Below, in pieces: positions 1 through 7,954 of a stretch of 64,000 bases of DNA. The stretch is from Schumannella luteola (lineage in GTDB: Bacteria > Actinomycetota > Actinomycetes > Actinomycetales > Microbacteriaceae). The notes beneath the pieces are model-generated. The model worked only from the letters and a program-made list of their open reading frames with translations, did not search any database and was not told the origin of the DNA. The stretch is taken from the NCBI RefSeq assembly GCF_013408685.1, contig NZ_JACBZY010000001.1, positions 3,534,001 to 3,598,000 on the forward strand. The letters run 5' to 3'. Position numbers and translations under genes: made by a program. Position 1 is the first letter of the stretch; each line of letters starts with the position of its first letter.

Positions 1-1149
1 GATCTCGTCGGCGACGAACTGGGCCTCGTCGTGCGCCGAGTAGCCGGTGTAGCCGGTGATCTTGTCGCCGGCGCCGATCGTCGTGAAGAGGTTCTTCGCG
101 GTGCGGTCGAAGTTGTTGCCGATGACCGCGTTGGCCGCGTCGAGGATGTTCTGCGTCGAGCGGTAGTTCTGCTCGAGCAGGATCGTCTTCGCCTCGGGGA
201 AGTCGCGTTCGAACTCGACGATGTTGCGGATGTCGGCGCCGCGGAAGGCGTAGATCGACTGGTCGGAGTCGCCGACGACGGTGAGCGAGGCGGGCGCGAT
301 CGACCCGTCGGCCTCGAGCCGGGTGCGGGTGTCGGCGGGCACGTTCTGCGGCTTGACCGCGCGCACGAGCTCGCGGATGAGCGCGTACTGGGCGTGGTTC
401 GTGTCCTGGTACTCGTCGACGAGCACATAGCGGAAGCGGCGCTGGTAGAGCGCGGCGACCTCGGGGAAGGCGCGGAACAGGTAGACGGTCTGCGCGATCA
501 GGTCGTCGAAGTCGAAGGCCTTGGCCCGGGCGAGACCCTCGCTGTAGCGGCGGAACACCTCGAGGAAGGCCGACTCCTTGGGGTCGTCGACGTTGGCGCC
601 CCGGGCGAAGCTCTCGGCATCCGTCAGCTCGTTCTTGAGCTTCGAGATGCGCCCGGCGACGCTCGACACGGTCAGCCCGAGGGTGTCGGCCTCGAGCTCC
701 TTGAGGATGCGCTTGATGAGGGCACGACTGTCGGCCGAGTCGTAGATCGTGAAGCTCGGCGAGAGGCCGAAGGCCTCGGCCTGCCGACGCAGGATGCGCA
801 CGCAGGCGGAGTGGAAGGTCGAGATCCACATGCCCTGCGCGGCGTCGCCGACGAGTCCGTGGATGCGCTCGCGCATCTCGGCGGCGGCCTTGTTGGTGAA
901 GGTGATGGCGAGGATCTGGCTGGGCCAGGCCTCGCGGGTGTCGAGCAGACCGGCGATGCGGCGGGTCAGCACGCTCGTCTTGCCCGAACCGGCTCCGGCG
1001 ACGATCAGCAGGGCCCGTCCGCGGTAGAGCACGGCCTCCCGCTGCTGCGGATTGAGCCCGGCGAGCAGGCGCTCGTCGACCTCGGACGATCCGCCGAAGG
1101 AGGAGGTGGTCGGGTGGTCGGGCTCGAAGCCGTCGAGGACGAAGCTCAT
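1..1149 (-). CDS. pcrA: ATP-dependent DNA helicase PcrA/UvrD (3' part cut off by window edge)
   Basis: Superfamily 1A 3'-5' helicase acting in DNA repair and replication restart; only the first 383 residues are in the window and the frame is still open at base 1. It starts MSFVLDGFEPD. The Q motif GLNPQQREAV (about 31-40), Walker A AGAGSGKT (51-58), motif Ia ITFTNKAAAEMR, Walker B/DExx VDEYQD, motif III VVGDSDQSIYAFRG and motif IV QNYRST are in the expected order. An AGTCTA on + (TAGACT on the coding strand) lies 9 nt before the ATG with no Shine-Dalgarno, so the mRNA may be leaderless. UvrD versus PcrA cannot be decided without the C-terminus. The gene diverges from the HAD hydrolase at 1254. 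Confidence 0.93.
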   Translation of the reverse strand, partial: MSFVLDGFEPDHPTTSSFGGSSEVDERLLAGLNPQQREAVLYRGRALLIVAGAGSGKTSVLTRRIAGLLDTREAWPSQILAITFTNKAAAEMRERIHGLVGDAAQGMWISTFHSACVRILRRQAEAFGLSPSFTIYDSADSRALIKRILKELEADTLGLTVSSVAGRISKLKNELTDAESFARGANVDDPKESAFLEVFRRYSEGLARAKAFDFDDLIAQTVYLFRAFPEVAALYQRRFRYVLVDEYQDTNHAQYALIRELVRAVKPQNVPADTRTRLEADGSIAPASLTVVGDSDQSIYAFRGADIRNIVEFERDFPEAKTILLEQNYRSTQNILDAANAVIGNNFDRTAKNLFTTIGAGDKITGYTGYSAHDEAQFVADEI

Positions 1150-1253
1150 GTCCCGACGAGTCTAGGTGCGACCGCCGACGTGCGCGGGCGGGTCACGACC
1201 GGGCGGCGAAGGGCGCTCTCGGGTCTCTCAGGAGCCGCGGTCACCATGGCCGC

Positions 1254-1955
1254 ATGAGCGACGCCGCGAACCGACCGACGACCGCCCCGAGCTCCGCGGA
1301 CGCCGCGGAACTGCCCGCCGTCCCGGTGCGCTGGCTGCTCTTCGACGTCGGCGGGGTGATCGAGGTCGTCGACGACGCCGTCTGGCCGGGCCGGCTGCGC
1401 GAGCGCTGGGCCGCACGGCTCGGACTCGAGCCGGAGGAGTTCTCGCAGCGCCTCGCCGAGGCCGACCTGCCGGACGTCGCGACGACATCCGGGCAGGCGG
1501 AGGCCTACTGGAGCGGGATGGGCGCCGCGCTCGGCGCGTCACCGGAGCAGCTGGCCGAGCTGCGCGCCGACTTCTGGAACGAGTACTGCGGAACCGCCGA
1601 CGAGCCGCTGCTCGAGTTCCTGCGCACGCTGCACGGCCGGGTCGGACTCGCGATCCTGTCGAACTCCGGCGACGGCGCCCGCGAGGAGGAAGAGCGGCGC
1701 TTCGGCTTCGCGAGCCTCTTCGACCCGATCCTCTACAGCCACGAGATCGGCGTGAACAAGCCCGATCCGGAGGCCTTCCGGATCGCGCTGCGCGAGCTCG
1801 GGGCCGAGCCCGGCGAGGTGCTCTTCGTCGACAATTGGACTGACAACGTCAGCGCGGCCCGCGAGCTCGGACTGCGAGCGCACCTGCACGCCGACGGGCA
1901 GGCCGGCACCCCGGCGACGATCGCCGCGATCGAGGCCGCGCTGAGCGGGGCCTGA
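1254..1955 (+). CDS. HAD-superfamily hydrolase (phosphatase-like)
   Basis: A 233-residue haloacid-dehalogenase-like hydrolase, probably a cytosolic small-molecule phosphatase; the substrate is unknown. Motif I is LLFDVGGVIE (about 28-37), the D-x-G-G variant seen in YihX-like members, in which the second motif-I aspartate is replaced. Motif II is ILSNSGD, the motif III lysine lies in GVNKPDPEAF and motif IV is VDNWTDN. A helical cap fits between motifs I and II. No good ribosome-binding site precedes the ATG, so a slightly different start is possible. Its stop codon and the following bases are tandemly repeated at 1950-2003. Confidence 0.82.
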   Translation: MSDAANRPTTAPSSADAAELPAVPVRWLLFDVGGVIEVVDDAVWPGRLRERWAARLGLEPEEFSQRLAEADLPDVATTSGQAEAYWSGMGAALGASPEQLAELRADFWNEYCGTADEPLLEFLRTLHGRVGLAILSNSGDGAREEEERRFGFASLFDPILYSHEIGVNKPDPEAFRIALRELGAEPGEVLFVDNWTDNVSAARELGLRAHLHADGQAGTPATIAAIEAALSGA

Positions 1956-2047
1956 GCGGCGGGGCCGAGTCGCGAGGCCTGAGCAGCGAGGCCGAGTCGC
2001 GGGATGCCCGCCGCGCCTCAGTGCTCGTCGCGCCTCAGTGCTCGTCG
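1950..2047. repeat. Two tandem duplications that copy the stop codons of both flanking genes
   Basis: Bases 1950-1976 and 1977-2003 are two copies of a 27-bp unit with about three differences; the unit includes the TGA of the HAD gene. Bases 2014-2030 and 2031-2047 are two identical copies of a 17-bp unit that includes the TGA of the convergent glycerophosphodiesterase gene. The whole 79-bp gap between the two genes is therefore made largely of duplicated gene ends, and each gene has a second stop-codon copy behind the first. Confidence 0.85.
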
Positions 2048-3051
2048 CGCACGGCGACCGCGAGGTCGGGCTGGTCGGCGAACACCCCGTCGACGCCGGT
2101 GTCGTAGATCGCGCGGAACTCGGTGCGCCAGTCGCCCGGCGCCTCCTTGCCGCCGCCGAGCCGGGCGGCGCGGGTGAGGAAGCGGTTCTCGGCCCGCAGC
2201 GTCCAGGTGTAGACCTCGAGGCCGGCGGCGCGGATGCGCTCGACCGTTCCGGTCGACTCGACCTCGTCGTCGTCCGAGACGATCACGAGGCTCTTGGCGA
2301 GGCTCACGCCGTCGACGGCGCCGAGCAGCGCCGGCAGGCCGCGCGGGCCGATCTGCGCCGCGTAGCTGAGGGCGTTGACGCCGTCGCGGGCCTCGAGGTC
2401 GGGGGCCGCCCCCTCGGCCTCGATCAGGTAGACGGTCTTCCCGGGCACCCCGCGATCGCGCACCTTCGTCAGCACGCTCTGCTCGAACGACTCGACCGTG
2501 AGGCGCTCGGCCGCGTCATCCCAGCCGGCGATCTCGCGGGCGAACAGCTCGTCGAGCGGAAGGCCGATCGAGGCGAAGTAGTGCGCGTGCTTGATCTCGG
2601 CGACCATGCGCAGCATCCGCCCCGCCACGTCCTGGCATTCGTCGATCAGCCCGAGCAGGTCGACCAGACGCAGCATCGGCTCGGCGCCGTCGTGCCCCGC
2701 GGATGCCGGACGCACCTTCGGCAGGCGCTCGACCGCCCGCAGGGTGGCGAGCTCAGCCCAGTCGAAGTCCTCGGTGAACCAGCCGGTCAGCCGCTGCCCG
2801 TCGATCTCCTTCGTCGTGCGGCGGTCGGCGAACTCGGGGCGGCGCGCGACGTCGGTCGTGCCCGAGATCTCGTTCTCGTGCCGGATCACCAGCACGCCGT
2901 CGCGGGTGGCGACGAGGTCGGGCTCGACCGCATCCGCCCCCTGCTCGAAGGCGAGGCGGTAGGCCGACTCGGTGTGCTCGGGGCGGTAGCCGCTCGCACC
3001 ACGGTGGCCGATGACGAGGGGACGGGTCGGCACGGGGAGGGATCCGGTCAC
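2035..3051 (-). CDS. Glycerophosphodiester phosphodiesterase family protein
   Basis: Hydrolyses glycerophosphodiesters to glycerol-3-phosphate and an alcohol, linking to glpD at 10085. The 338-residue protein is a TIM barrel beginning VIGHRGASGYRPEHT (catalytic HRG; PEHT replaces the usual PENT) and followed by VEPDLVATRDGVLVIRHENEI, which holds the Glu/Asp metal ligands and the second histidine. The C-terminal strand YDTGVDGVFADQPD is typical. The start chosen is the GTG at 3051 (VTGSLPVPTRP); the frame remains open far upstream, but that region is antisense to other genes. No signal peptide is seen, so it is probably cytosolic. Confidence 0.88.
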   Translation of the reverse strand: MTGSLPVPTRPLVIGHRGASGYRPEHTESAYRLAFEQGADAVEPDLVATRDGVLVIRHENEISGTTDVARRPEFADRRTTKEIDGQRLTGWFTEDFDWAELATLRAVERLPKVRPASAGHDGAEPMLRLVDLLGLIDECQDVAGRMLRMVAEIKHAHYFASIGLPLDELFAREIAGWDDAAERLTVESFEQSVLTKVRDRGVPGKTVYLIEAEGAAPDLEARDGVNALSYAAQIGPRGLPALLGAVDGVSLAKSLVIVSDDDEVESTGTVERIRAAGLEVYTWTLRAENRFLTRAARLGGGKEAPGDWRTEFRAIYDTGVDGVFADQPDLAVAVRDEH

Positions 3052-3075
3052 GCGACCCAAGATAATGGGGTCACG

Positions 3076-3426
3076 ATGAACAGCAGGGATACGGCGAGCG
3101 CCTGCACGCACTGCGGTCGCGACCTCGACCCGGCGTGGAAGTTCTGCGTCTGGTGCGGCGCCCGCGTCATCCCCGAGGAGGCGGCGCCCGAGCCGACCCC
3201 GCGCGCCGAGCGCCACCTCAATCCGGCCGCGGTCTTCGCGCTCGTGCTCGGCATCCTGCTCTCGCCGCTCGCGATCGCCTTCGGGCATGTCGCGCTGCAC
3301 CAGCTGAAGACCAGCGACGACCGGGGTCGGCTCGTCGCGCTCATCGGCACCGTGCTCGGCTACGCCTCGGTCGTGCTGATCGCGCTCGTGGTCATCGCCT
3401 GGATCCAGCTGCGTGTCCCGGTCTGA
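3076..3426 (+). CDS. Zinc-ribbon DUF4190-like membrane protein
   Basis: A 116-residue small membrane protein. The N-terminus carries a zinc-ribbon CTHCGRDLDPAWKFCVWCG (two CxxCG knuckles, about residues 10-28). A short charged linker leads to a DUF4190-type helical hairpin, in which two hydrophobic segments flank FGHVALHQLKTSDDRGR. The function is unknown. GATAAT lies 9 nt before the ATG with no Shine-Dalgarno, suggesting a very short or absent leader. It overlaps the next gene by 14 bases and is probably co-transcribed with it. Related DUF4190 proteins sit at 24860 and 25418. Confidence 0.75.
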   Translation: MNSRDTASACTHCGRDLDPAWKFCVWCGARVIPEEAAPEPTPRAERHLNPAAVFALVLGILLSPLAIAFGHVALHQLKTSDDRGRLVALIGTVLGYASVVLIALVVIAWIQLRVPV

Positions 3427-4012
3427 GCGCGGCAGCGGTCCGGCCGGAGGCGCACGGCGCTTCGTCGAACCCGCTCGCGCCCTGCCGCTGCGCTGGGGCT
3501 CGTACACGCCGCGGCTGATCGGCGGACTCGCGCTCATCGTCGCCGGCGGCATCGCGATCGCCGGATCGAACACCTTCCAGCTGCTGCTGCTGCTCGCCGG
3601 GTCGACCGCGCACATCGTCGGCTGGGGCGTCATCCCGAGCGACGGCTGGCGGCGCGTGGTCGCCGCGCTGCCCTCCACCCTGGGGTGCTGGATGGCGCTG
3701 CCCGGGCCGAAGTACCTCGCCGTGCTCGTGCTCCCTTTCGTCGCCTGGCTGCTCGTGCGGCACCGGCCGGCCCTCGCCTGGCTCACCGTGCCGGTCGTGA
3801 TCGCCGCCGCCATCGGCGTCGCGCTGGCGGTCGACGGCTTCGACCGAGCGCTGCCGGGCGCCTACCCGTGGATGCTGCCGGCCTCCGCTGTCATGGGCGC
3901 CGTGCTCATCGGCTGCGCGTTCCTGGCCCGGCTCATCCACGCCGCCGTCGATCGCTCACGGCGGAACGGCATGCAGGGGATGCCCAGCCGCCGGGCTACA
4001 GGTGATCTTTAG
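3413..4012 (+). CDS. Conserved-looking hypothetical membrane protein
   Basis: A 199-residue protein I do not recognise. It starts with GTG inside the 3' end of the preceding gene. After a basic N-terminus (about 28 residues) there are roughly five to six hydrophobic segments: GGLALIVAGGIAIAG, LLLLLAGSTAHIVGWGVI, YLAVLVLPFVAWLLV, LAWLTVPVVIAAAIGVAL and ASAVMGAVLIGCAFLARLI. The tail is basic. Overlap with the zinc-ribbon gene suggests translational coupling. Its TAG stop forms the first bases of a TAGACT -10-like box for the next gene. Confidence 0.65.
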   Translation: MSRSERGSGPAGGARRFVEPARALPLRWGSYTPRLIGGLALIVAGGIAIAGSNTFQLLLLLAGSTAHIVGWGVIPSDGWRRVVAALPSTLGCWMALPGPKYLAVLVLPFVAWLLVRHRPALAWLTVPVVIAAAIGVALAVDGFDRALPGAYPWMLPASAVMGAVLIGCAFLARLIHAAVDRSRRNGMQGMPSRRATGDL

Positions 4013-4015
4013 ACT
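4010..4015 (+). promoter_or_regulatory. Putative -10 box (TAGACT) overlapping a stop codon
   Basis: The hexamer TAGACT contains the TAG stop of the upstream membrane-protein gene and lies 71 nt before the Bax-inhibitor gene. No convincing -35 hexamer is seen, as is common in actinobacteria. A GGAGG Shine-Dalgarno (4078-4082) precedes the next ATG. Confidence 0.4.
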
Positions 4016-4086
4016 GGGCTGACCCGGCAATCCCGGGCGTGTCCCGCATCCAGCGGGCCCACCCTGACCATGAGCATGGAGGCGAC

Positions 4087-4881
4087 ATGGCCAACGGCAA
4101 CCCGGCGTTCCGATCCCCCGCGTTCTCGGAGCGCGGCACGGCGGTCCCGCCGATCCCCACTCCCGAGCAGCTGGCACACCACTACGACCTGCCCTCGGCG
4201 ACCCCGATCGACACCGACCGGATGACCTACGAGGACACGGCGGTCAAGACCGTCATCTCCTTCGGCGTGCTGCTGATCGGCGCGGTCGTCGGCTGGTTCT
4301 TCCCGATCCTGCTGCTCCCTGCCGCGATCGCCGGACTCGTGCTCGCGCTCGTCAACATCTTCAAGAAGCGCCCGTCGGCGGCGCTCGTGCTCGCCTACTC
4401 GGCGGTGCAGGGCATCGTGGTCGGCGCCGTCTCGTACGCCTACGCCGGCTGGTTCGACGGGATCATCCCGGTCGCCGTCTTCGGCACGCTCGCGGTCGTC
4501 GGCGTGACGCTGGCCCTCTTCGCGAGCGGCAAGATCCGCGCTTCGGCCCGCGCGACCAAGATCTTCCTCGTCGCGATGATCGGCTACATGGCGTTCTCGC
4601 TCGTCAACGTCGTGCTGATGTGGACCGGAGTGACCAGCACCTACGGCGGCCTGCGCGGCGTCGAGATCGCCGGCATCCCGCTGGGCATCCCGCTCGGCAT
4701 CCTCGTCGTGATCATGGCCGCGTACTCGCTGGTGCTCGACTTCGACAGCATCCAGCAGGGCGTGCGCAACGGCGCCCCGCGTGTCTACGCCTGGGCCGGC
4801 GCCTTCGGCATCATCGTCACGGTCGTCTGGCTGTACCTCGAGATCCTGCGTCTCGTGAGCTACTTCATGCCGCGCAACTGA
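4087..4881 (+). CDS. Bax inhibitor-1/YccA family membrane protein
   Basis: A 264-residue integral membrane protein of the BI-1/YccA family; bacterial members are implicated in calcium flux or in modulating the FtsH protease, but the role here is unproven. A roughly 50-residue polar N-terminus (AFRSPAFSERG..MTYEDTAVKT) is followed by seven hydrophobic helices, ending with SLVLDFDSIQQGV and a last helix near LYLEILRLVSYF. The ATG at 4087 is chosen because GGAGG lies 5 nt upstream; an in-frame GTG at 4039 has no such site. A strong terminator follows. Confidence 0.85.
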   Translation: MANGNPAFRSPAFSERGTAVPPIPTPEQLAHHYDLPSATPIDTDRMTYEDTAVKTVISFGVLLIGAVVGWFFPILLLPAAIAGLVLALVNIFKKRPSAALVLAYSAVQGIVVGAVSYAYAGWFDGIIPVAVFGTLAVVGVTLALFASGKIRASARATKIFLVAMIGYMAFSLVNVVLMWTGVTSTYGGLRGVEIAGIPLGIPLGILVVIMAAYSLVLDFDSIQQGVRNGAPRVYAWAGAFGIIVTVVWLYLEILRLVSYFMPRN

Positions 4882-4897
4882 CCTTCTGCAGCAACAA

Positions 4898-4935
4898 GAA
4901 GGGCCCCGTCGCGATCACTCGCGGCGGGGCCCTTC
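4898..4935. terminator. Bidirectional hairpin terminator
   Basis: A 15-bp stem (4898-4912 with 4921-4935, a single G-T wobble) closes an 8-base loop. The outer arms read GAAGGG..CCCTTC. It sits between the convergent Bax-inhibitor gene and guaA and can serve both. Confidence 0.85.
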
Positions 4936-4960
4936 TCGTGTACTCAGGCGAGCAGGAGAC

Positions 4961-6550
4961 TCACTCCCACTCGATCGTTCCCGGCGGCTTCGACGTGACG
5001 TCGAGCACGACGCGGTTGACCTCGCGCACCTCGTTCGTGATGCGGTTCGAGATGCGGGCCAGCACGTCGTAGGGCAGACGCGTCCAGTCGGCCGTCATCG
5101 CGTCCTCGCTCGAGACGGGACGCAGCACGATCGGGTGGCCGTAGGTGCGGCCGTCGCCCTGCACGCCCACCGAGCGCACGTCCGCGAGCAGCACGACCGG
5201 GCACTGCCAGATCTCGTTGTCGAGACCGGCCTTCGTGAGCTCGGCGCGGGCGATCGCATCGGCTTCGCGCAGGATCTCGAGACGGTCCGCCGTGACCTCG
5301 CCGACGATGCGGATGCCGAGGCCGGGCCCGGGGAACGGCTGTCGCCCGACGATCTCTTCGGGCAGACCCAGCTCGCGGCCGATCGCGCGCACCTCGTCCT
5401 TGAAGAGGGTGCGCAGCGGCTCGACGAGCTCGAACTGCAGGTCTTCCGGCAGCCCGCCCACGTTGTGGTGGCTCTTGATGTTCGCGGTGCCGGCGCCGCC
5501 GCCCGACTCCACCACATCCGGGTAGAGCGTGCCCTGCACGAGGAAGCGGATCGGCTCGCCGTCGGCGGCGGCCTCGGCGACCAGCTCGGCCTGCACCTTC
5601 TCGAAGGAGCGGATGAACTCTCGGCCGATGATCTTGCGCTTCTGCTCGGGGTCGCTCACGCCGGCGAGGGCGTCGAGGAACTGCTGGCGCGCATCCACCG
5701 TGACCAGGCGCACGCCGGTCGAGGCGACGTAGTCGTTCTCGACCTGCTCGCGCTCGCCCTGGCGCAGCAGGCCGTGATCGACGAAGACGGCGACGAGCTG
5801 GTCGCCGACGGCCTCGTGCACGAGCGCGGTCGAGACGGCCGAGTCGACGCCGCCGGAGAGCGCGGAGAGCACGCGGCCGGTGCCGACCTGGGCGCGGATG
5901 CGCTCGACCTGCTCGGCGATGACGTTGCCGCTGTTCCAGTCGGCGGGCAGCCCGGCGGCCTTGTGCAGGAAGTTCTCGATGACGCGCTGGCCGTGGTCGG
6001 AGTGCTTGACCTCGGGGTGCCACTGCACGCCGTAGAAGCGGCGGGCGTCGTCGGCGAAGGCGGCGACGGGGGTGTGCTCGGTGCGGGCGAGCACCTCGAA
6101 GCCCTCGGGGGCGCGCGAGACCTGGTCGCCGTGGCTCATCCACACGTTCTGCTCGGCCGGCTGGCCGTCGAGCAGCGTGCCCGCGGTCACGAGGGTCGCG
6201 TCGGTCGCGCCGTATTCGCGCAGACCGGTGTTGGCGACCTCGCCGCCGAGCGTCTGCGCCATGACCTGGAAGCCGTAGCAGATGCCCAGCGTCGGCACGC
6301 CGAGGTCGAAGACGCCGGCGTCGAGTGCGGGCGCGCCCTCCTCGTAGACCGACGACGGACCGCCGGAGAGGATGATGCCGACCGGGCTCTTCGCCGCGAT
6401 CTCGGCGGCGGTCGCGGTGTGCGGCACGATCTCGCTGTAGACGCCGGCCTCGCGCACGCGGCGGGCGATCAGCTGGGCGTACTGAGCGCCGAAGTCGACG
6501 ACGAGGACGGGGCGCTGCTCGGTCGGCGCCGCGGGGGTGGGGTCGGTCAC
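4961..6550 (-). CDS. guaA: GMP synthase (glutamine-hydrolysing)
   Basis: Converts XMP to GMP using glutamine and ATP; the last step of GMP synthesis in the cytosol, downstream of guaB at 14465. At 529 residues it has the usual length. The class I glutamine amidotransferase domain has nucleophile Cys91 in GICYGFQ, with His178 and Glu180 in WHPEV. The ATP pyrophosphatase P-loop is SGGVDS (about 232-237), and the C-terminal dimerisation domain ends PPGTIEWE. The GTG start overlaps the TGA of the DUF3817 gene (GTGA), so the two are coupled. Confidence 0.97.
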   Translation of the reverse strand: MTDPTPAAPTEQRPVLVVDFGAQYAQLIARRVREAGVYSEIVPHTATAAEIAAKSPVGIILSGGPSSVYEEGAPALDAGVFDLGVPTLGICYGFQVMAQTLGGEVANTGLREYGATDATLVTAGTLLDGQPAEQNVWMSHGDQVSRAPEGFEVLARTEHTPVAAFADDARRFYGVQWHPEVKHSDHGQRVIENFLHKAAGLPADWNSGNVIAEQVERIRAQVGTGRVLSALSGGVDSAVSTALVHEAVGDQLVAVFVDHGLLRQGEREQVENDYVASTGVRLVTVDARQQFLDALAGVSDPEQKRKIIGREFIRSFEKVQAELVAEAAADGEPIRFLVQGTLYPDVVESGGGAGTANIKSHHNVGGLPEDLQFELVEPLRTLFKDEVRAIGRELGLPEEIVGRQPFPGPGLGIRIVGEVTADRLEILREADAIARAELTKAGLDNEIWQCPVVLLADVRSVGVQGDGRTYGHPIVLRPVSSEDAMTADWTRLPYDVLARISNRITNEVREVNRVVLDVTSKPPGTIEWE

Positions 6551-7059
6551 GCGTTGGTCTCCACGGTGTTATCGGACGATCCTGTGCTGTTGGATGAGCC
6601 GGGGTTGTCGGCTGAGCCGGTGCTGTCGGAGGCGCCGGCGCGAGCGCGGTGCTCGGCTTCGGCCTTCTGGATGATGGCCTCGATCTGGCGCGGGACGCGG
6701 CGCTCGAGGAAGAACGACAGCAGCGGGATGACGCCGCCGGCCGCGATGAACAGGAAGCGCCCGAAGCTGAAGCGCGAGAAGCGCCAGAGCACGAAATCGA
6801 GGCCCACGTAGAGCACGTAGAACCAGCCGTGCGCGATGAGGATGATCGTGGTCAGATCGGTGCCGCCGGGGCTGTGCGGGGCGGCGAGGAAGAAGCCGCG
6901 CGGGCCGCCCGCGTAGACGTCGTAGCCCCATCCCCAGCGGATCGCGGTCACGACGCCGAGCAGCAGCAGCATGGTGCCGGTGATGACCGACGACACCTTG
7001 TAGATCTTGACCGCCAGACGCAGCCGCGGGATGTCGGAGGGGCGGGGGCCGAGAGGCAT
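6547..7059 (-). CDS. DUF3817 domain-containing membrane protein
   Basis: A 170-residue membrane protein with the DUF3817 layout: [23 protein letters not shown], then an amphipathic loop, a helix around [23 protein letters not shown] and [19 protein letters not shown]. The C-terminus is a Ser/Asn/Gly-rich tail with repeats of S-S-N-S-T-G-S. The function is unknown. An upstream in-frame ATG exists at 7068, but it is part of a TAGAAT box; ATG 7059 is 7 nt behind that box and is preferred. It is coupled to guaA by a 4-base overlap. Confidence 0.78.
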   Translation of the reverse strand: MPLGPRPSDIPRLRLAVKIYKVSSVITGTMLLLLGVVTAIRWGWGYDVYAGGPRGFFLAAPHSPGGTDLTTIILIAHGWFYVLYVGLDFVLWRFSRFSFGRFLFIAAGGVIPLLSFFLERRVPRQIEAIIQKAEAEHRARAGASDSTGSADNPGSSNSTGSSDNTVETNA

Positions 7060-7066
7060 GGGGTCC

Positions 7067-7072
7067 ATTCTA
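7067..7072 (-). promoter_or_regulatory. Putative -10 box TAGAAT overlapping the SURF1 stop
   Basis: On the minus strand TAGAAT contains the TAG stop of the SURF1 gene and ends 7 nt before the preferred ATG of the DUF3817 gene. This spacing fits a leaderless transcript for DUF3817-guaA. No clear -35 is seen. Confidence 0.45.
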
Positions 7073-7954
7073 CGGGCGGCTCGAGGGCTCGCTCGCCGCC
7101 CGGTCGGCGCCCGACGCGGCAGCCGACGACGACGCCGACGGAGCCTCTCCCAACGCCTCCGCGGCCTCCTGCTCGGCGAGGATCTCGCGCTCCATCGCGT
7201 CGCGCACGAGGCGGTACCAGAGGTAGAACGCGAAGCCGGCGAAGATGACCCACTCGATCGCGTAGAAGATGTTCAGCACGTTGAGCGCCGCATCCTGCTG
7301 GGGCGGCGGAGCGACGATCTCGCGGGTGCCCGCGAGGGGATCGTCGTCGACGACGTAGCCGCCGTAGACCGGACCGACCTCGGCCCACTCGTTGATGAGC
7401 GCCGAGGGCGCGAGAGCTGAGCGCTGCCCCTCCTCGAACTCGTCCTCGGTCGGCGCCTCACCCGGCAGGTACCGGCCGTGGATGCTGCGCGGCGCGGCAT
7501 CGACGTCGGCGGCGGCCTTCTCGGCGGCGGCACGGGTGGCGGTCCAGCCGAGCGCGACGGCGAGGGAGTCGCCGGAGTCGTCGACGAGGTGGCCGACGAC
7601 CCAGAAGCCGGTCTGCCCATCCACCTCGCCCGCGGTGCCGACACGCACGCGGTCGCTGAGCACGACCGTGTCGCCGGGCACGAGCGCGCCGCTGACGCTC
7701 ACGCGGCGGCCCGCTTCGTCTCCGGTCACCGCCGTCTGCGGGCGGTCGATCTGCGAGAGCGGCAGCGTCTTCTCGGTGTCGAGCTTCTCGGTCGTGGCCG
7801 TGAGCACGGCGCGGCCGAGCTGCCACTGGGCGAGCGCGGCGAAGGTCGCGGCGATCGCCATGACCAGCAGCAGCGCGCCGATCCAGCGCGGGGTGCGCGC
7901 GATCCTCCACCAGCGCCGGCCGTCGAAGGCGGGGCGCTCGTCGCTCGTCGCCAT
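7070..7954 (-). CDS. SURF1 family protein (cytochrome oxidase biogenesis)
   Basis: SURF1-like proteins assist haem a insertion into cytochrome c oxidase at the membrane. The 294-residue protein has the family layout: an N-terminal helix (IGALLLVMAIAATFAALAQWQLGR), a central extracytoplasmic beta domain with the R-V-x-V-x-G and VLSDRVRV..GFWVVGHL elements, and a C-terminal helix (LNVLNIFYAIEWVIFAGFAFYLWYRLV). A low-complexity Ala/Ser-rich tail of about 40 residues follows. The start overlaps the antiporter stop by one base (TGATG), implying coupling. Confidence 0.85.
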   Translation of the reverse strand: MATSDERPAFDGRRWWRIARTPRWIGALLLVMAIAATFAALAQWQLGRAVLTATTEKLDTEKTLPLSQIDRPQTAVTGDEAGRRVSVSGALVPGDTVVLSDRVRVGTAGEVDGQTGFWVVGHLVDDSGDSLAVALGWTATRAAAEKAAADVDAAPRSIHGRYLPGEAPTEDEFEEGQRSALAPSALINEWAEVGPVYGGYVVDDDPLAGTREIVAPPPQQDAALNVLNIFYAIEWVIFAGFAFYLWYRLVRDAMEREILAEQEAAEALGEAPSASSSAAASGADRAASEPSSRP

